Positions 30,512 through 45,100 of a stretch of 64,000 nucleotides of DNA are shown in pieces (position 1 is the stretch's first letter; each line of letters opens with the position of its first letter). A model generated the notes under the pieces. The model saw nothing but the letters and a program-made list of their open reading frames with translations. It had not been told where the DNA came from and did not search any database. The stretch comes from Chloropicon primus (Eukaryota > Chlorophyta > Chloropicophyceae > Chloropicales > Chloropicaceae): contig CP060755.1 in NCBI GenBank assembly GCA_023205875.1, positions 620,001 through 684,000 of the forward strand. The letters run 5' to 3'. The position numbers and the translations under genes were made by a program.

Positions 30512-31108
30512 GCCGTCCCCTCTTCGAACAAAACCCTCCAAGGAGAAGCAGCACCACAAACCAAATCAAATCAAATCAATGATGGACAAGGCCAAGTCAC
30601 ACACACACAAAACTGCGAATGCTAAGGAGGAGGGTATCGCGGAAGCAACACGAAAGGATGACAGGATGCACCTCGCCCTTGCCAAAGTCAATGGAATGGA
30701 GATGAAAACGGATGTTGCGGATGTTGTGGATGCTCGTCCCCGTCCTGGCGTGGTGCTCTCTCTCTCCCCTCTCTCTCTCTGAGTTTTTCGTCTTCCTGGG
30801 TTTCCCTCACCTTGACTCTGAGATTTCGTTCCGGGAGGATCTCATCAATCGACGACGGCTGGATAAGACGCCACCAAAGGTAAGCGACGACGAGGACGAC
30901 GAGGACGAGGACGACGAGGACGACGCGTGCGCGGTCCCGTCCGAAGGTTCTCCTCTCCTTGTGCACTCGCCTCTCGAAATGCTGACGAACGAACTCGCGC
31001 GCTCCGTTGCTTTGGTTTGGCTTGCTCCTCTGATGTAGGTAGTTTGGTTTGGGTTTTGGTTTTGCCATTGATTGTTTTTGTTCGAGCAAGGCGTCCGTCG
31101 GTGGAAGG
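30512..31108. other. intergenic, V-ATPase d / HisG divergent region
   Basis: About 600 bp. Holds CACACA, CTCTCT and GACGAGGAC repeats. At 30512-30553 the minus strand carries CTTCTCCTTG, TTCGAAGAGGG and GACGGCATGG, a possible copy of the promoter element with 31-nt spacing that would abut the V-ATPase ATG. No gene seen. Confidence 0.45.
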
Positions 31109-32335
31109 ATGTCGGCGAGACAGGTGACGCGAGCGAAGGCAAGTACTGTGTGGTGCTCCGCGGGTGTTCCGTCCAGAAGGGTGGCGACCTGGCCAGCAAG
31201 AGGTAACGCGACCTCGCTGCACGGGAGAGGAAACGTCCTTGTGCCTGGGAGGCACGGTGGTGTCCTGGTGGCCAAGGCCAAGGCCGCGTCCGCTGAAGGG
31301 TCGAAAGCAGGGTTGAAGTCTCCGCTGAGGACGGGACCGCCGAGGCTGGCTCTCCCCTCCAAGGGGCGGATGGCGGAGGACACGTTGAGCCTGCTCAAGT
31401 CCTGTCAGCTCGCCGTCCGCAAGCCCAACCCAAGGCAGTACGTCGCCGAGGTTCCCAACCTTCCTGGGCTGGAGGTGTGGTTCCAGAGGGCTAGCGACAT
31501 CGTTCGAAGGCTCAACTACGGCGACGTGGACATCGGGTTCATCGGCTACGACATGTTCCACGAGTTCGCGGACGGAAACGACGACTTGGTGATCGTCCAC
31601 GACGCCCTGCGGTACGGTGGCTGCCACCTGGCCCTCGGCGTGCCGACCAAGGGAGACTTTGCGAGCGTCCACTCCATGGAGGACCTCAAGGGGATGGGGT
31701 GGTCCAAGGAGAACCCCCTCAAGGTGGTGACCGGGTACCACAACACCGCCAAGGCTTTCTTTGCTGAGAACGGCATGGCCGACTCGGTCACCTTCCTGGC
31801 GGCGGACGGGGCCCTGGAGGCGGCGCCTTACATGGGCTGCGCGGACATCATCCTCGACCTCGTCAGCACCGGGACGACGTTGAGGGAGAACAACCTTAGG
31901 GAAATCATCGGGGGGAGGGTAATAGAGAGCGAGGGCATCATGGTGGCGTCCAAGAGAGCCCTCAAGGAGAGGCCGGGGCTCCTGGAGATCGTGAAGCAAA
32001 TTCTCGAGAGGCTGGAGGCGCACCTCACGGCGGAGGAGTACTTCTACGTCACCACGAACATCAGGGCCGACTCGGAGGCGGAGATCGCCAAGGCGATGCT
32101 CGACAACGGCGTCGGGGGACTCCAGGGTCCCACGGTCTCCAGAGTCTTCTCCAGCGGCCTGAGGTCCCAGTCCCTGTTCGCGGCCTCCGTTTGCGTGAGG
32201 AAGAAGAACTTGCACGACGTCATCAAAACTCTGAGACAGATGGGGGGCACCGGAGTCCTCGTGTCGGAGCTCACGTACATCTTCGACGAGGAGCCTTGGA
32301 GGTGGACCGAGCTTCTGAAAAAGCTGGAAGAGTAA
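31109..32335 (+). CDS. HISG: ATP phosphoribosyltransferase (HisG), organelle-targeted
   Basis: Single exon, 408 residues. First enzyme of histidine synthesis (ATP plus PRPP). The catalytic region starts at KGRMAEDTLSLLKSCQLAV near residue 85 and carries NPRQYVAEVP, EVWFQRASDIVRRL, the PRPP-binding loop region ADGALEAAPYMGCADIILDL near 233, and the C-terminal regulatory domain ending in MGGTGVLVSELTYIFDEEPW. It follows the long plant/oomycete form. Residues 1-80 are Ala/Arg/Ser-rich with almost no acids, a probable transit peptide to plastid or mitochondrion. The frame extends to 31049 but without conserved sequence. Confidence 0.9.
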   Translation: MSARQVTRAKASTVWCSAGVPSRRVATWPARGNATSLHGRGNVLVPGRHGGVLVAKAKAASAEGSKAGLKSPLRTGPPRLALPSKGRMAEDTLSLLKSCQLAVRKPNPRQYVAEVPNLPGLEVWFQRASDIVRRLNYGDVDIGFIGYDMFHEFADGNDDLVIVHDALRYGGCHLALGVPTKGDFASVHSMEDLKGMGWSKENPLKVVTGYHNTAKAFFAENGMADSVTFLAADGALEAAPYMGCADIILDLVSTGTTLRENNLREIIGGRVIESEGIMVASKRALKERPGLLEIVKQILERLEAHLTAEEYFYVTTNIRADSEAEIAKAMLDNGVGGLQGPTVSRVFSSGLRSQSLFAASVCVRKKNLHDVIKTLRQMGGTGVLVSELTYIFDEEPWRWTELLKKLEE

Positions 32336-33102
32336 ATAAAGTATAATGAAACGATTTGCCCGAACCGTTCAAATGGATCCTTATTTTTGTTTTTCGTTCC
32401 TTGTGATCTTGATCTCTCTCACGTCGTCGTTCTTCTTGACCGGACGGGAGGACAGGACGGCATCCCTCTCTCCCTCTGGTCCCTCCTCCCAGTTTTCGGA
32501 TCTTGGGATGGATCCTCTTCCCTCCTCCTCCTCCTCTCTCTCTCTCGAGAAGAGAAGTCAACAAATCCTCCTGGTTTCTCGCGCGAGCCTTGGCTCCTCT
32601 CTCCCCAAGAAGGAAACGAAGAAGAAATTTGAAAATCAAAGACAATCCATCAATCCAGAGGGACGAGAGGGTGTAACTCGGGAGGAGGGGCGATCGGTCG
32701 CACCACTGTGCTGAGGACACAGGAGAGAGAGAGAGAGTTCAAAGGCAGTGACTCGTGGGGTCCCGTCCCCAAAGATTCAATCTTTGGCTTGAACCCAACC
32801 CACCCCTGGCTGGGCGTTCCTTGGGGCTTTACCCTTGGCTTGGGTTGGCTTGCCACTGGGGAGCGAGCGCAGGAACAAGCGACAACAGTGTTGTCTCTCG
32901 TGGACCACCTTGGCCAAGGTTGGTGGTGGCTCTACTGTGCTCTACTGGACTTGGGGCTTGGTCAGACATGAGCAAGGTGCCATTGGTGGAAGGGTATTGT
33001 TATCGTACACTCTCTTGAGCGCCTTGGTCAATTGCAGTTGAACCGAGCACAAGGAAAGGCATTTGCGACTGACCTAGGTTCGCAGGAGAGGAGGTGGTGA
33101 AG
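32336..33102. other. intergenic, dynein upstream region
   Basis: 767 bp with many TTGG/TTGGC-type words (32770-32965) and CTCCTCCTC runs. A CTGACCTAGGTTCGCAG sequence ending at 33085 resembles a 3' splice site, so a 5'UTR intron is possible. No coding exon recognised. Confidence 0.4.
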
Positions 33103-36100
33103 ATGGTCACGACACCGAGTAAGAACAATGTGAGGCCCGCGAAAGGCGGGTTCAGGCCGAAGGCGAGGTTCGACCTGAACAAGGAAGTCCCGGGGAACGG
33201 CGTGAACGGGAACGGGGCCCACCAGCCGGTGGAGGTCAATGACGCGAGCCCTGGCGCGGACGCCGAGGGAAGACTCGACTTCATTTCGCCGTCCGAGCCC
33301 AAGGTCATGATTCCGTACAAGACCAAGCCCGGCGAGGTTCCCAGGCAGGTCCAGATCGAGAGGAAGAAGAGGCTCTTCGCGCTTCAGGACATCTCCAAGC
33401 TGCTCGACGACGAGGACGTTGATTTGTCGGACAAGGACATGCGTGGCATGGGAAAGAAGTTGAAGATTGAGACGTTCGATAACACGACCTACGAGACGAG
33501 GAACCAGAGGGAGTGGTGCCCGCTAGACAAGACTTCGACTTCCACAGAGACTGAAGCGACGGCTGCGAGAAAGGGGCAGTTTGACACCCTCAGCTGGGTT
33601 CCGTGCACGGTGGTCGACACGAACGAGGCTGAGAACACCTACCTCGTGAGGTATGAGGACACCAAGGAGGAGGCTTGGCTGCCCAGGATGTACATCTGCT
33701 TCAGAGCGGAGGATCCCTTCTTGTTCGCCAAAAGGGTCGCCGAGTCGGTCCAGCAGAGAAAGTTGTCCGAGGTGCAGCTGCGCTACAACTTCTTTATAGA
33801 CAACATGCCCACGGAAGACATCCCGCCTCTCACGAACGAGCAGGTGAACAGGGTCCTCGTGTACGCCCTGAACTCGAAGAAGCTGAAGGACAAGTTGATG
33901 GACACGTCCCAGCTCATCAACGAGGTCAACATTGACTTTGCACGGACGATGAACAAGCTTATCTTCGACAAGATCAACGAGAGGGAAAAGAAAGCGAAGG
34001 ACAGCTCCATCCTTTCGATCGATGACATGTTTGACGTGGATCCAAAGGCAGAAGTACCGGAGTCTGGGACGTACCCGATCCCACTTTATGACTTCCCGGA
34101 CCAGTTCAGCGAGTTCTCTTTCCACACGTTTCTCACGAAGCCAGAAGTGATCTCGGCGATCGTGAAGGTCAAGTCAGAGGGCCTGAAGATACAAAAGATG
34201 AACATCTTCAACATTCACTACACGAAGAGTTCAAAGCTGCAGGAGTTCGAGCAGGCGCAGGGGCAGGCGACGGACCAGGTCTCGAACCAGGTGAAGGAGA
34301 CTTGGATCCTCACCCTGAAGAACTTGATCAGGAGTTCCTTCAAGGACGTCGGGAAGGGCTGGTTCAACTTGAACGAGCAGAACCAGGAGACCTACGAGTT
34401 CTCGAAGCTCAAGAAGTTCCTGAGAGTTGTCAGATTCATGATGGAGGACACCCTCCGCATACTGGTGGAGAGCTCCTACGAGAAGTTTGTGAACTTCATC
34501 GAGGCGGAGTGCAATTGCACCGTCGACATCGTGTCGCCGGCAAAGGTCGTTGTCCAAAAGTCTTCAGACAAGAAGCGAAAAGTGCCTCTCTTCTCTGTCG
34601 AGTTGGCGATGGACAGTGAGAACTTCTGCTTTCACTACAGCACTCCTCTTGACAAGTTCCTTTCCGCCATTTTGAAGGTGTTCGAGCAAGGCATCACGTC
34701 GCTCCAAGGGATTCCTAGCATCGAGCCATCGATCATGGAGAACCTGTTCTGGGGAAGCATCCCCATCCTCAACGCGGTCCACCCGATGGAAGTCAAGGTT
34801 GCTGCTGCAAGGGAAGAGTTGAAAAACACTGTGAACTTTTCTCTTGTTGCGCTGAACGCGTACCTGAAGCAGTACGAGAAGTACAACCACCTCCTCGAGC
34901 TGGATGTGAACCAGTTCTGCTCGGACTTGAGCAGTCGCGAGGACATCAGCCTAGACGTCCTTAAGAAGACGATCACGGAGGGCGAAGAGTACCTGGTTCA
35001 CTTGAAGAGCTCCATCCCGTCAAGCATTGTTGTGGGCTCGTACATGGTGAACACCAACAAGGTCAGAGAGTTCCTCATCACGAAACAGAGCGATCTCATT
35101 GCCAAGGTGAAAGATGTGGTGGTGGAGATTCCGAAGAAGAGGGTGAGGGAGATTTGCCAAAAGTACGAGGATATTGACAGGAAGTTGAAGGTCAAGACTC
35201 AGAAGCCAGAAGACGTTGACGACATGAGAAGGCTTATGGAGACTGTCCCTTCCAAGAACGCAGAGTTGAGGGAAGAGATCATGTCTCTCAATGATTACTA
35301 CGCGTGCTTGCACGACATGAGGTACAACTTGAGCGAGTCCGACTCTCAGAGCAAGTTCGTTGGCAGCTTCTGGGGCGTTAAGATCGAGAGACTCTTGGAG
35401 TCTACCTCGGAATCGATGGACAAGGACCAGGAGCGCTACGAGGATGAGATGGAGGAGGAGCAAGATAGCTTCCAAGCAACGATCGAGACTCTCACGGACA
35501 CCGTGGACAAGTTTTCCCAGTACACCGACCTCAGCAAGGTGGACTATGTCCACGACGACGTCCAGCAAATCAGTCAGCAGTTGAAGAAGGCCCAAGATGA
35601 CGCGAACTTGTTCAACAGGCGCGAGGGGCTCTTCCAAAAGGCGATCACCGACTACTCGCACCTGCAGAAGGTCACGACGCAGTTCGAGCCTTTCCAGCAA
35701 CTCTGGAAGTACGCCGCGGCGTGGAAGTCTTGGGAGAACGAGTGGATGAACGGCGTCTTTGTGAAGTTGAACCCCGAGAACGTGGACAGAAACGTGAACG
35801 TCTCGATCAAGAGCTTGCACAAGACAGCGAAGGCCTTCACGAACAAGGGCTTGGACAAGTGCGCAGAAAACTGCCACACGACCAAGGCCAAGATAGAGGA
35901 CTTCATGAAGTACGTCCCGATCATGGCCGCCTTGAGGAACCCCGGAATGAGAGACCGTCATTGGGAGCAAATAAGCGAGGAGATCAAGAAGGAGCTGAAT
36001 CCGGATGAGACCTTCACCTTGAAGATGGGCCTTGAGATGGGCATCATGGACCACGAGGAGAGGATCATCAAGATCGCTGACATCGCAGGAAAGGAGTTTT

Positions 36101-39100
36101 CGATCGAGCAGGCCTTGGACAAGATGCAACAGGAGTGGAGCACAGTCGAGCTGGAACTGAAGGAGTACAGAGAGACTGGTACGTACGTTGTCAAGGTCGA
36201 TGAGAACATCATCCAGCAGCTCGACGACCACATTGTGATGTCTCAATCCATGAGCTTTTCTCCCTACAAGAAGCCGTTCGAGGAGAGGATCACAAACTGG
36301 GAGCAGCAGCTCAGCCTTGTCAGCGAAGTCATCGACGAGTGGATCCAGCTCCAGCGCCAGTGGATGTACCTGGAACCAATTTTCAACAGTGAAGACATTC
36401 AGCACCAGCTTCCGTTAGAAAGTAAGAGGTTTTCTTCCGTCGACAGGATGTGGAGAAAGACCTTGCAACAGGCGTACATGACTCCACACATTCTCACGAT
36501 GTGCTCCTCTCAGAAGCTGCTTGAGACGTACATCGAGAGCAACAAAATGCTCGACTCTGTTCAGAAGGGTCTTGCCGACTACCTCGAGACGAAGAGGCTC
36601 GCTTTCGCGAGATTCTTCTTCTTGTCAAATGACGAGCTGCTCCAGATTCTTTCCCAGACGAAGAATCCTCTTGCTGTTCAGCCGCACTTGAGAAAATGTT
36701 TCGAGGCCATCTCGACGCTGGACTTTGCGGACGACCTCGAGATCAGCGCCATGAACTCCAAGGAGGGCGAGAGGATTCCTTTCGACAAGAGCATGTACCC
36801 CAAAGGAAATGTGGAGAACTGGCTCGGTGAAGTGGAAGAGAGGATGAAGGCTTCCGTGAGGATGCAAACGGAAGTATCGATCTACGATTATGCAGAGAAG
36901 GAGAGAACCCAGTGGGTGCGTGACTGGCCAGCAATGGTTGTGCTGTCGGGAAGTGCGATCCACTGGTGCCAAGGAGTTGAGACCGGGATCAAGGAAAGCG
37001 GCCTGAAGAGCTTCCAAGAGAAAGCCCTTGCTGAGCTGTACGACATGACAGCGCTTGTCAGGGGAAAGCTGTCCAAACTGGAGAGAATGTCCCTTGGAGC
37101 CCTCATCACGATTGATGTCCACGCCAGGGACGTCGTCCAGAACCTCGTGGATGCCAACATCACTGCCATCACGGACTTCGAGTGGGTGAGCCAGCTGCGT
37201 TACTACTGGAAGGAGAGAGAGGGCACCACGGGCCAGGCAGAGTGCTGGGTCGAGATGGTGCAGGCAAGCATCTGCTATGGCTACGAGTACCTCGGGAACT
37301 CCCCTCGACTCGTTATTACGCCTCTCACGGATCGTTGCTACATGACTTTGATGAGTGCCATGCACATTAACCTGGGAGGTGCGCCTGCTGGACCAGCGGG
37401 CACGGGCAAGACGGAGACGACGAAAGATCTCGCAAAGGCGATGGCCAAGCAGTGCGTCGTGTTCAACTGCTCTGACGGGTTGGATTACATTGCTATGGGT
37501 AAATTCTTCAAAGGACTGGCCTCGTCCGGAGCCTGGGCGTGCTTCGACGAGTTCAACAGAATCGACCTCGAGGTCCTCTCTGTGATCGCTCAGCAGATTC
37601 TCACCATTCAGCTGGCGATCCAGCAGAAGGTCCAGCGTTTCATTTTCGAGGACACTGAAATTGGGTTGAACCCTGCCTGCAACGTGTACATCACGATGAA
37701 CCCCGGTTATGCGGGAAGGTCCGAGCTGCCTGATAACCTGAAGGCGCTGTTCAGGCCTTGCGCTATGATGGTTCCCGACTATTCCCTGATCGGAGAGATC
37801 TCCCTTTACTCGTTTGGTTTCCAGAACGCGAAAGCTCTGGCCAAGAAAATGGTTGCCACGTTCAAGCTGTGCTCGGAGCAGCTCTCCAGCCAAGACCACT
37901 ACGATTATGGCATGAGGGCAGTCAAGTCGGTGATCACGGCAGCTGGAAACCTGAAGAGGGACTACCCAGACGATGACGAGGAAGTTCTTTTGTTGCGAGG
38001 TCTCAAGGACGTGAACGTGCCAAAGTTCCTGTCTCACGATCTTCCCCTTTTCAACGGCATCATCTCTGACCTGTTCCCTGGCGTGGAGCAGCCAAACATC
38101 CAGCACGACAAGCTCATTGAGGCGATCCACGAGAGTTGCAAGGAGCTTGGCCTCCAGCCAGTGGACTCTTTCGTGAGCAAGGTCATTCAACTTTACGAGA
38201 CGACCCTGGTGAGGCACGGGCTTATGCTTGTTGGGCCCACAATGGGAGGAAAGACGTCCAACTGGAAGAGTCTTTCCAGGGCAATGACCAAGCTCGTGGG
38301 CGTCGACGAGTTCCAAAAGGTGAGAGTCTACCCTCTGAACCCCAAGAGCATCACGATGGGACAGTTGTACGGTGAATTCGATGACAACACTCACGAGTGG
38401 ACGGACGGGGTCCTGGCCTGTTACATGAGAGAGTGCAGTGAGGACACCAAGCCGGACAAGAAGTGGATCATGTTCGACGGTCCTGTGGACGCAATCTGGA
38501 TCGAGAACATGAACACGGTGCTGGACGACAACAAAAAGCTCTGCCTTGTGAGTGGTGAGATCATTCAGCTTTCATCCGCGATGACGATGATGTTCGAAGT
38601 CGAGGATCTCGCCGTCGCGTCTCCTGCCACAGTGAGTCGCTGCGGCATGATTTACGTCGAGCCCACGACCATGGGATTCACGCCCCTCCTCGACTCCTGG
38701 ATCGAGACTTTGCCTGACTTTGCTGCTGGCAAAGGGGAGGTCATGAAGGAAATCTTTCTCGGAGTGGTTCCGGATGCCATCTATCTCGTGAGGAAGCAGC
38801 TGAAGGAGACGGTCACAACCACGGACAACAACTTGGTCACGTCCATCTTTAAGATCATGAGCTCGATGCTGAAGCCCTTCATCCGCAAGGAGGGCGAGGA
38901 CCCTTTGACGGAAGAGGTTTTGGGCCAGATACAGGACATGATGGTTCCGTACTTCATCTTTTCCATTGTGTGGTCCGTTGGCTGCTCTTGCGACGCCAAG
39001 GGAAGGGTGGTGTTCGACAAGTACTTCAGGGAGAAGGTTCTGTCGGTGAAGGCCCATGTCCCTGATTCGGCCATGATGCCCACGGACAAGTCAGTCTACG

Positions 39101-42100
39101 ACTGGTGCTGGGATCAGAACGAGATGGGATGGGTCGAGTGGATGAAGACGATTCCTGAGTTCAAGGCCGACCCTGACATGCCCTTCGCGGAAATGGTCAT
39201 CCCAACCATTGATACGGTGAGGTACGGGTATGTCGTCAACACTCTGGCAAGGAACAACAAGCACGTTCTTTGTGTCGGTGAGACTGGAACTGGAAAGACT
39301 TTGATCGTCTCGAGCAAGCTGATGAGCGGAATGCCCAAGGAGTACATTCCTATCTTCATGACGTTCTCTGCCAGGACGAGCGCGAATCAGACTCAGGATC
39401 AGATCGACGCGAGGATGGAAAAGAGGAGGAAAGGTGTTTTCGGCCCGCCTACGGGAAAGAAATACGTTTTCTTTATCGACGACTTGAACATGCCCCTGCG
39501 TGAGAAGTACTTTGCGCAGCCCCCAATCGAAGTTGTCCGCCAGTGGATGGATTACTCTGGCTGGTACGACAGGAAGCCCCCGTGCGCGTTCAGGCAGTTG
39601 ATTGACATGCAGTTCATAGCCGCCATGGGCCCACCGGGCGGAGGAAGAAACCCTGTCACCAACCGGCTCTTGAGGCACTTCAACTTCATCAGTTTCACTG
39701 ACATGTCAGAGGAAACCTTGTGCAGAATCTTCGAAACGATCCTGTCGTCCTTCGTGACGAAGTACATGGGCAATCTGTCCGAGCTGGTCCATCCGATCAT
39801 CACGAGCACGGTTGGAATGTACAACACCGTGAGAACGGAATTGCTGCCGACGCCATCCAAGAGTCACTACACGTTCAACTTGCGTGACCTCGGAAAGGTC
39901 TTCCAGGGAACCATGCGTGCGAATCCAAAGGTTATTTCTAACGAAGCGGGGTTCGTCTGTCTCTGGCTTCACGAGCTCCAGAGGGTCTTCAAGGATCGCT
40001 TGATCAACAACGAGGACAGGGACTGGTTCCTTGAGCTCCAGAAGAAGCACATCAAGGAGCACTTGAACATGGAGTGGTCGGACACGGTCACGACGCAGAG
40101 CTTGATCTTTGGGGACTACTTCATTCCTGGCGCAGACCCCAAGATCTACCAGCAGGTTACTGACGTGGACAAGCTCATCAGCGTGATCAACGAGTACTTG
40201 GAGGATTACAATTCAGTCTCAAACGCTCCGATGAACCTGGTTATGTTCTTGGACGCGATCGAGCACGTGTCGAGGGTCTGCAGAGTGATTGGTCTGCCCC
40301 TTGGAAACGCTCTGCTCCTCGGAGTGGGTGGAAGTGGTCGACAGAGTTTGACGAAACTGGCGGCCAGCATAGAAGACTACCAGCTGTTCCAGATCGAAAT
40401 CAGCAAGCAGTACGGTCAGAACGAATGGAGAGATGACCTGAAGACTGTTCTGAAGAAGGCTGGAATGGACGGGGAGAACGTCGTCTTCCTTTTTACAGAC
40501 ACCCAAATCGTTCAAGAATCCTTCCTGGAGGACATCAACAACGTTCTCAACTCGGGCGAGGTGCCAAACCTTTGGGGCACTGATGACATCGAGCAAATCA
40601 ACGGGGCCATGAGGCCACTGATGCAGCAGCAGGGGATCCAGCAGATCACAAAGCCTGCTATCGCTTCGTTCTTCACGAACAGGGTGAGGTCCAACCTTCA
40701 TGTGGTCCTGTGCTTCTCCCCCGTCGGCGACGTGTTCAGGCAGCGCCTGCGTATGTTCCCTGCTCTGGTCAACTGTTGCACAATCGACTGGTTCGCGGAG
40801 TGGCCACGGGAAGCATTGGCGTCTGTCTGCAAGTATTTCATGACCGACGTCGAGCTCGGAGAGAGCGAGACCAACATGCTGCAGGGAGTTGTGGACTCTT
40901 GCGTGTACATCCACCAATCCGTGGAGAGGAAGTCCAAGAAGTACCTCGAGGAGCTCAGGAGGCACAACTATGTCACGCCAACATCGTATCTCGAGCTGCT
41001 TGGGACGTTCTTGAAGGTCCTGGGCGAGAAGAAGAACGAGCTGGGGACGGTAAAGACGCGCCTTTCTGTGGGTCTTGACAAGCTCAACAACACCACGACC
41101 GAAGTCGAGAAAATGAAGGAGGATCTGAGAAACCTTCAGCCGGTGCTGACCAAGACGCAGAAGGAGGTGGAAGAGATGATGGTTGTCATCACCAAGGACA
41201 AGAAGGAAGCAGACGAGACCAAGAAGATTGTGACGGTCCAGGAAGCCGAGGCAAATGAGCAGGCTGCGACTGCCAAGGCAATCAAGGATGACGCCGAGGC
41301 CGATCTGGCCAAAGCCCTTCCCGCTCTTGATGCCGCCCTGGAGAGCCTGAAGAACCTCAGTAGGGCAGACATTGTCGAGGTCAAAGCTTTGAAGAATCCA
41401 CCAGAGGGAGTGCGACTTGTGATGGAAGCCACGTGCATTATGTTCGAAGAGAAGCCAAAGATGGTCGCGGATCCAAACAGAATGGGAAAGAAGATTCCGG
41501 ACTATTGGGAGAACGCAACCAAGCTTCTCGCGGACCCCACGAGGTTCCTCACCATGCTTACTGAGTTCGACAAGGACAACATAAAGAACTCAGTCATCAC
41601 AAAGATCGAGCCGTACATGAACAACGATGCTTTCACCCCAGAAGCTGTGGCGAGGGTGAACAAAGCATGCACGTCGATCTGTATGTGGGCGAGGGCCATG
41701 TACACGTACCATCAGATCGCTCTGCAAGTCGAGCCAAAGCGTGCAGCACTCAAGGAGGCTGAGGCTGCTGCAGCTAGGGCTGCTTCGACGCTGGCCGAGG
41801 CGCAAGCGAGCTTGAGAGAAGTCGAGGAGAAAATTGCGAAGCTGGAGGCGGATTATGACAAGGCGGTCACCAAGCAAGACGAGCTTGCGAAAGAGGTGAG
41901 CGATTGCAAAGTCAAGCTGGAAAGGGCCGAGAAGCTGATCGGTGGTCTGGGAGGCGAGAGGGTGCGCTGGACAGAGACGGTCGAGGCCTTGACGAAGGCG
42001 TTGGTCAACGTTATTGGTGACGCTGTCGTCAGTTCGGGTGTAATTGGGTATTCGGGGCCCTTCACGCCCATGTACCGCCAGGAGCTCGTCAAGGAATGGA

Positions 42101-45100
42101 ACGAAGCTCTTGACAAGTTCGGAATCCCCCACACGGAAGGCACGAACATCATATCCTGCCTGCAGGACCCTGTGCAGGTCCGGTCCTGGAATATCGCAGG
42201 TCTGCCCTCGGATGCCCAGTCCACGGAGAATGCGATCATTCTGAGCAAAGCCCGCCGCTGGCCTCTCATGATTGACCCCCAGGGCCAGGCCAACAACTGG
42301 ATCAAGAACATGGAAAAGGACAGGGGACTCGATGTCATCAAACTCAGTGAGAAGGACTACCTGAGAACTTTGGAGAACGGCGTGCGGTTCGGCCGTGCCG
42401 TCCTTTTGGAGAACATCGGGGAAGAGCTTGAGGCGGCCCTCGAGCCACTGCTTCTCAAGCAGGTGTTCAAGGATGGTAGCAACGACGTGATCAAGATTGG
42501 CGACAACGTCATTCCTTACCACGCCGACTTTTCGTTCTACATGACTACCAAGCTCAGGAACCCTCATTATTCTCCCGAAATCAGTGTCAAGGTGTCCATC
42601 TTGAACTTCTTGGTCACCCCAGAGGGACTTGAGGACCAGTTGCTTGGCATCGTGGTGACCCAGGAGCGCCCCGACCTCGCTGAGATGAAGAACCAGCTCG
42701 TGATCAGCAACGCGAAGATGAAGAAGGAGTTGAAGGAAATCGAGGACAAGATTCTTTTCTTGCTCAGCAACTCGCAGGGCAACATTCTTGATGACGAGGA
42801 GCTGATTGACACTCTCGCCAAGTCGAAAGTCACCTCGAATGAGATTTCTGCCAAGGTGGCGGAAGCAGAGAAGACCGAGAAAGAAATTGATGCGACGAGG
42901 GAGCTGTATCGACCCGTGGCGATCAGGTCCAGTTTGCTCTTCTTCTGCATTTCTGATCTGGCCCTCATGGACCCCATGTACCAGTATTCACTCACTTGGT
43001 ACATTGACCTCTTCATCCGTGGCATTGCTGCTTCAGAGACTTCAGATGACATCGAAGTGAGAGGAAAGAACCTGAATGACTACTTCACTCTTTCCCTGTA
43101 CAACAACATTTGTAGATCACTCTTTGAGGACCACAAGCTTCTGTTCTCGTTCACGCTGTCTATCAAGATATTGAAGCACAGAGGGGTCATCGATGACCAT
43201 GACTGGAGATTCTTGCTCTCAGGAGCCACGAGTGAGGATAAGTCAAAGCCAAATCCTGCGCAAGAGTGGCTGACCGACCAGAACTGGAACGAAATCGTGA
43301 ACTTGTCCAAGATCCCGAACTTTGAAGGGTTCGCGGACGATTTCACGGCAAACATAGGTGTCTACAAGACCCTGTTTGACTCGAACGATGCCCATCGCGA
43401 GGAGTTCTCCCCCCTGTTCCAAGAGAAGCTGACTTCCTTCCAGAGGTTGTGCGTTCTCAAGTGCATCAGGGCGGACAAGGTCGTCTTGGCCATTCAGGAC
43501 TTCATCTCAAAGGAGATGGGGCAGCAGTTCATCGAGCCTCCGGCCTTTGACTTGGGCATCTGCTACAAGGAGTCCCAGAACCTTGTTCCTCTGATTTTCG
43601 TGCTGAGCTCCGGCGCAGATCCCATGGCCGATCTCTTGAAGTTTGCGGACGAGATGAAATTCTCCAGGAAGTTCGACAAGGTTTCTCTTGGCCAAGGGCA
43701 GGGTGCCAAGGCAAAGAAGCTCTTGAGCAACGGCATGGAGCGCGGGCTTTGGGTCTGCCTCCAGAACTGCCACTTGGCAGGAAGCTGGATGCCGTCCCTG
43801 GAAAGGATACTGGAGACGACTGACCCGAAAACGGTGCACAAGGACTTCAGACTGTGGTTGACTTCCATGCCAAGCGAGACTTTCCCCGTTCTGATTCTGC
43901 AGAATGGCGTCAAGATGACACTGGAACCACCAAAGGGTCTGAAGAGCAACCTTACTCGGTCTTACAACAGGATCACGGACAACTACGTGAACGAGTGCTC
44001 CAAGCCAGACGAGTTTAGAAAACTGATGTTCGGCCTCTGCTTGTTCCATGCCGTCATTCAGGACAGGAGGAAGTTTGGCCCCTTGGGCTGGAACATCCGA
44101 TACGGGTTCACGGACGGGGATCTGAACGTGTGCCAGACTCAAATGAAGATGTTCCTCTCCGATTACGACGAGATTCCTTATCGCGTGCTGAGGTTCATGT
44201 GCTCAGAGATCAATTATGGAGGAAGGGTCACGGATGACAAGGACCGCCGCCTGATTAACAACCTCCTGGAAACGTTCATCAACGAGAACTTGCTGATGGA
44301 AGGCTATCAGTTCTCTGATTCTGGTGTGTACAAAGTGCCAGGAGCGGAAAACATCAATGGGTACCAGTCCTTCATCAGCGACTTGCCTATTGTCCCACAC
44401 CCAGAGATTTTCGGGCTCCACGAGAACGCAGACATTACCTGTGACTTGAACGAAACAACCAGCCTGTTCACGACTGTGCTGTCCATCCAGCCCCGAGTGG
44501 GAGGAGGCAGCGGGTTGTCCAGAGAAGAAATTGTTTCTAAACTTGCTGCGGACATCTTGTCGAAAACTCCAGGAGTGTTTGACACAGATGTGGTCTACAA
44601 GAAGTATCCTACGAGGCACGACGAGAGTATGAACACTGTCTTGAACCAGGAGTGCCTCAGGTACAACAACCTGTTGGCAGTGATGAAAAAGAGCTTGGAG
44701 AACTCCATCAAGGCCCTCAAGGGTCTTGTTGTGATGTCCCCTGACCTGGAGGCGGTGACAACTTCGCTGTTCAACAATCAGGTCCCCGATATGTGGGCAG
44801 GCAAGGCTTACCCGAGTCTCAAGCCGCTCTCTGGTTGGGTCACGGATCTGCTGGCGAGAGTCGAGTTCATCAGCCAGTGGATCAACACGGGAAACCCAGC
44901 GATCTACTGGATCTCCGGTTTCTTCTTCCCCCAGGCCTTCCTCACGGGAACCCTCCAAAACTTTGCGAGAAAAATGATGTTCTCCATTGACACCGTCAGC
45001 TTCTCTTTCCGGGTCATGGACACCCTGAGCGAGAAGACCACGACTTCCGGGCCCACGGATGGGTGCTACATCAGGGGTCTGTACCTCGAGGGCGGGCGCT

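Noticed and set aside
36625-38394. 589-residue minus-strand frame inside dynein
   Set aside because: Shadow; AAA1 and AAA2 P-loops are read on the plus strand here.
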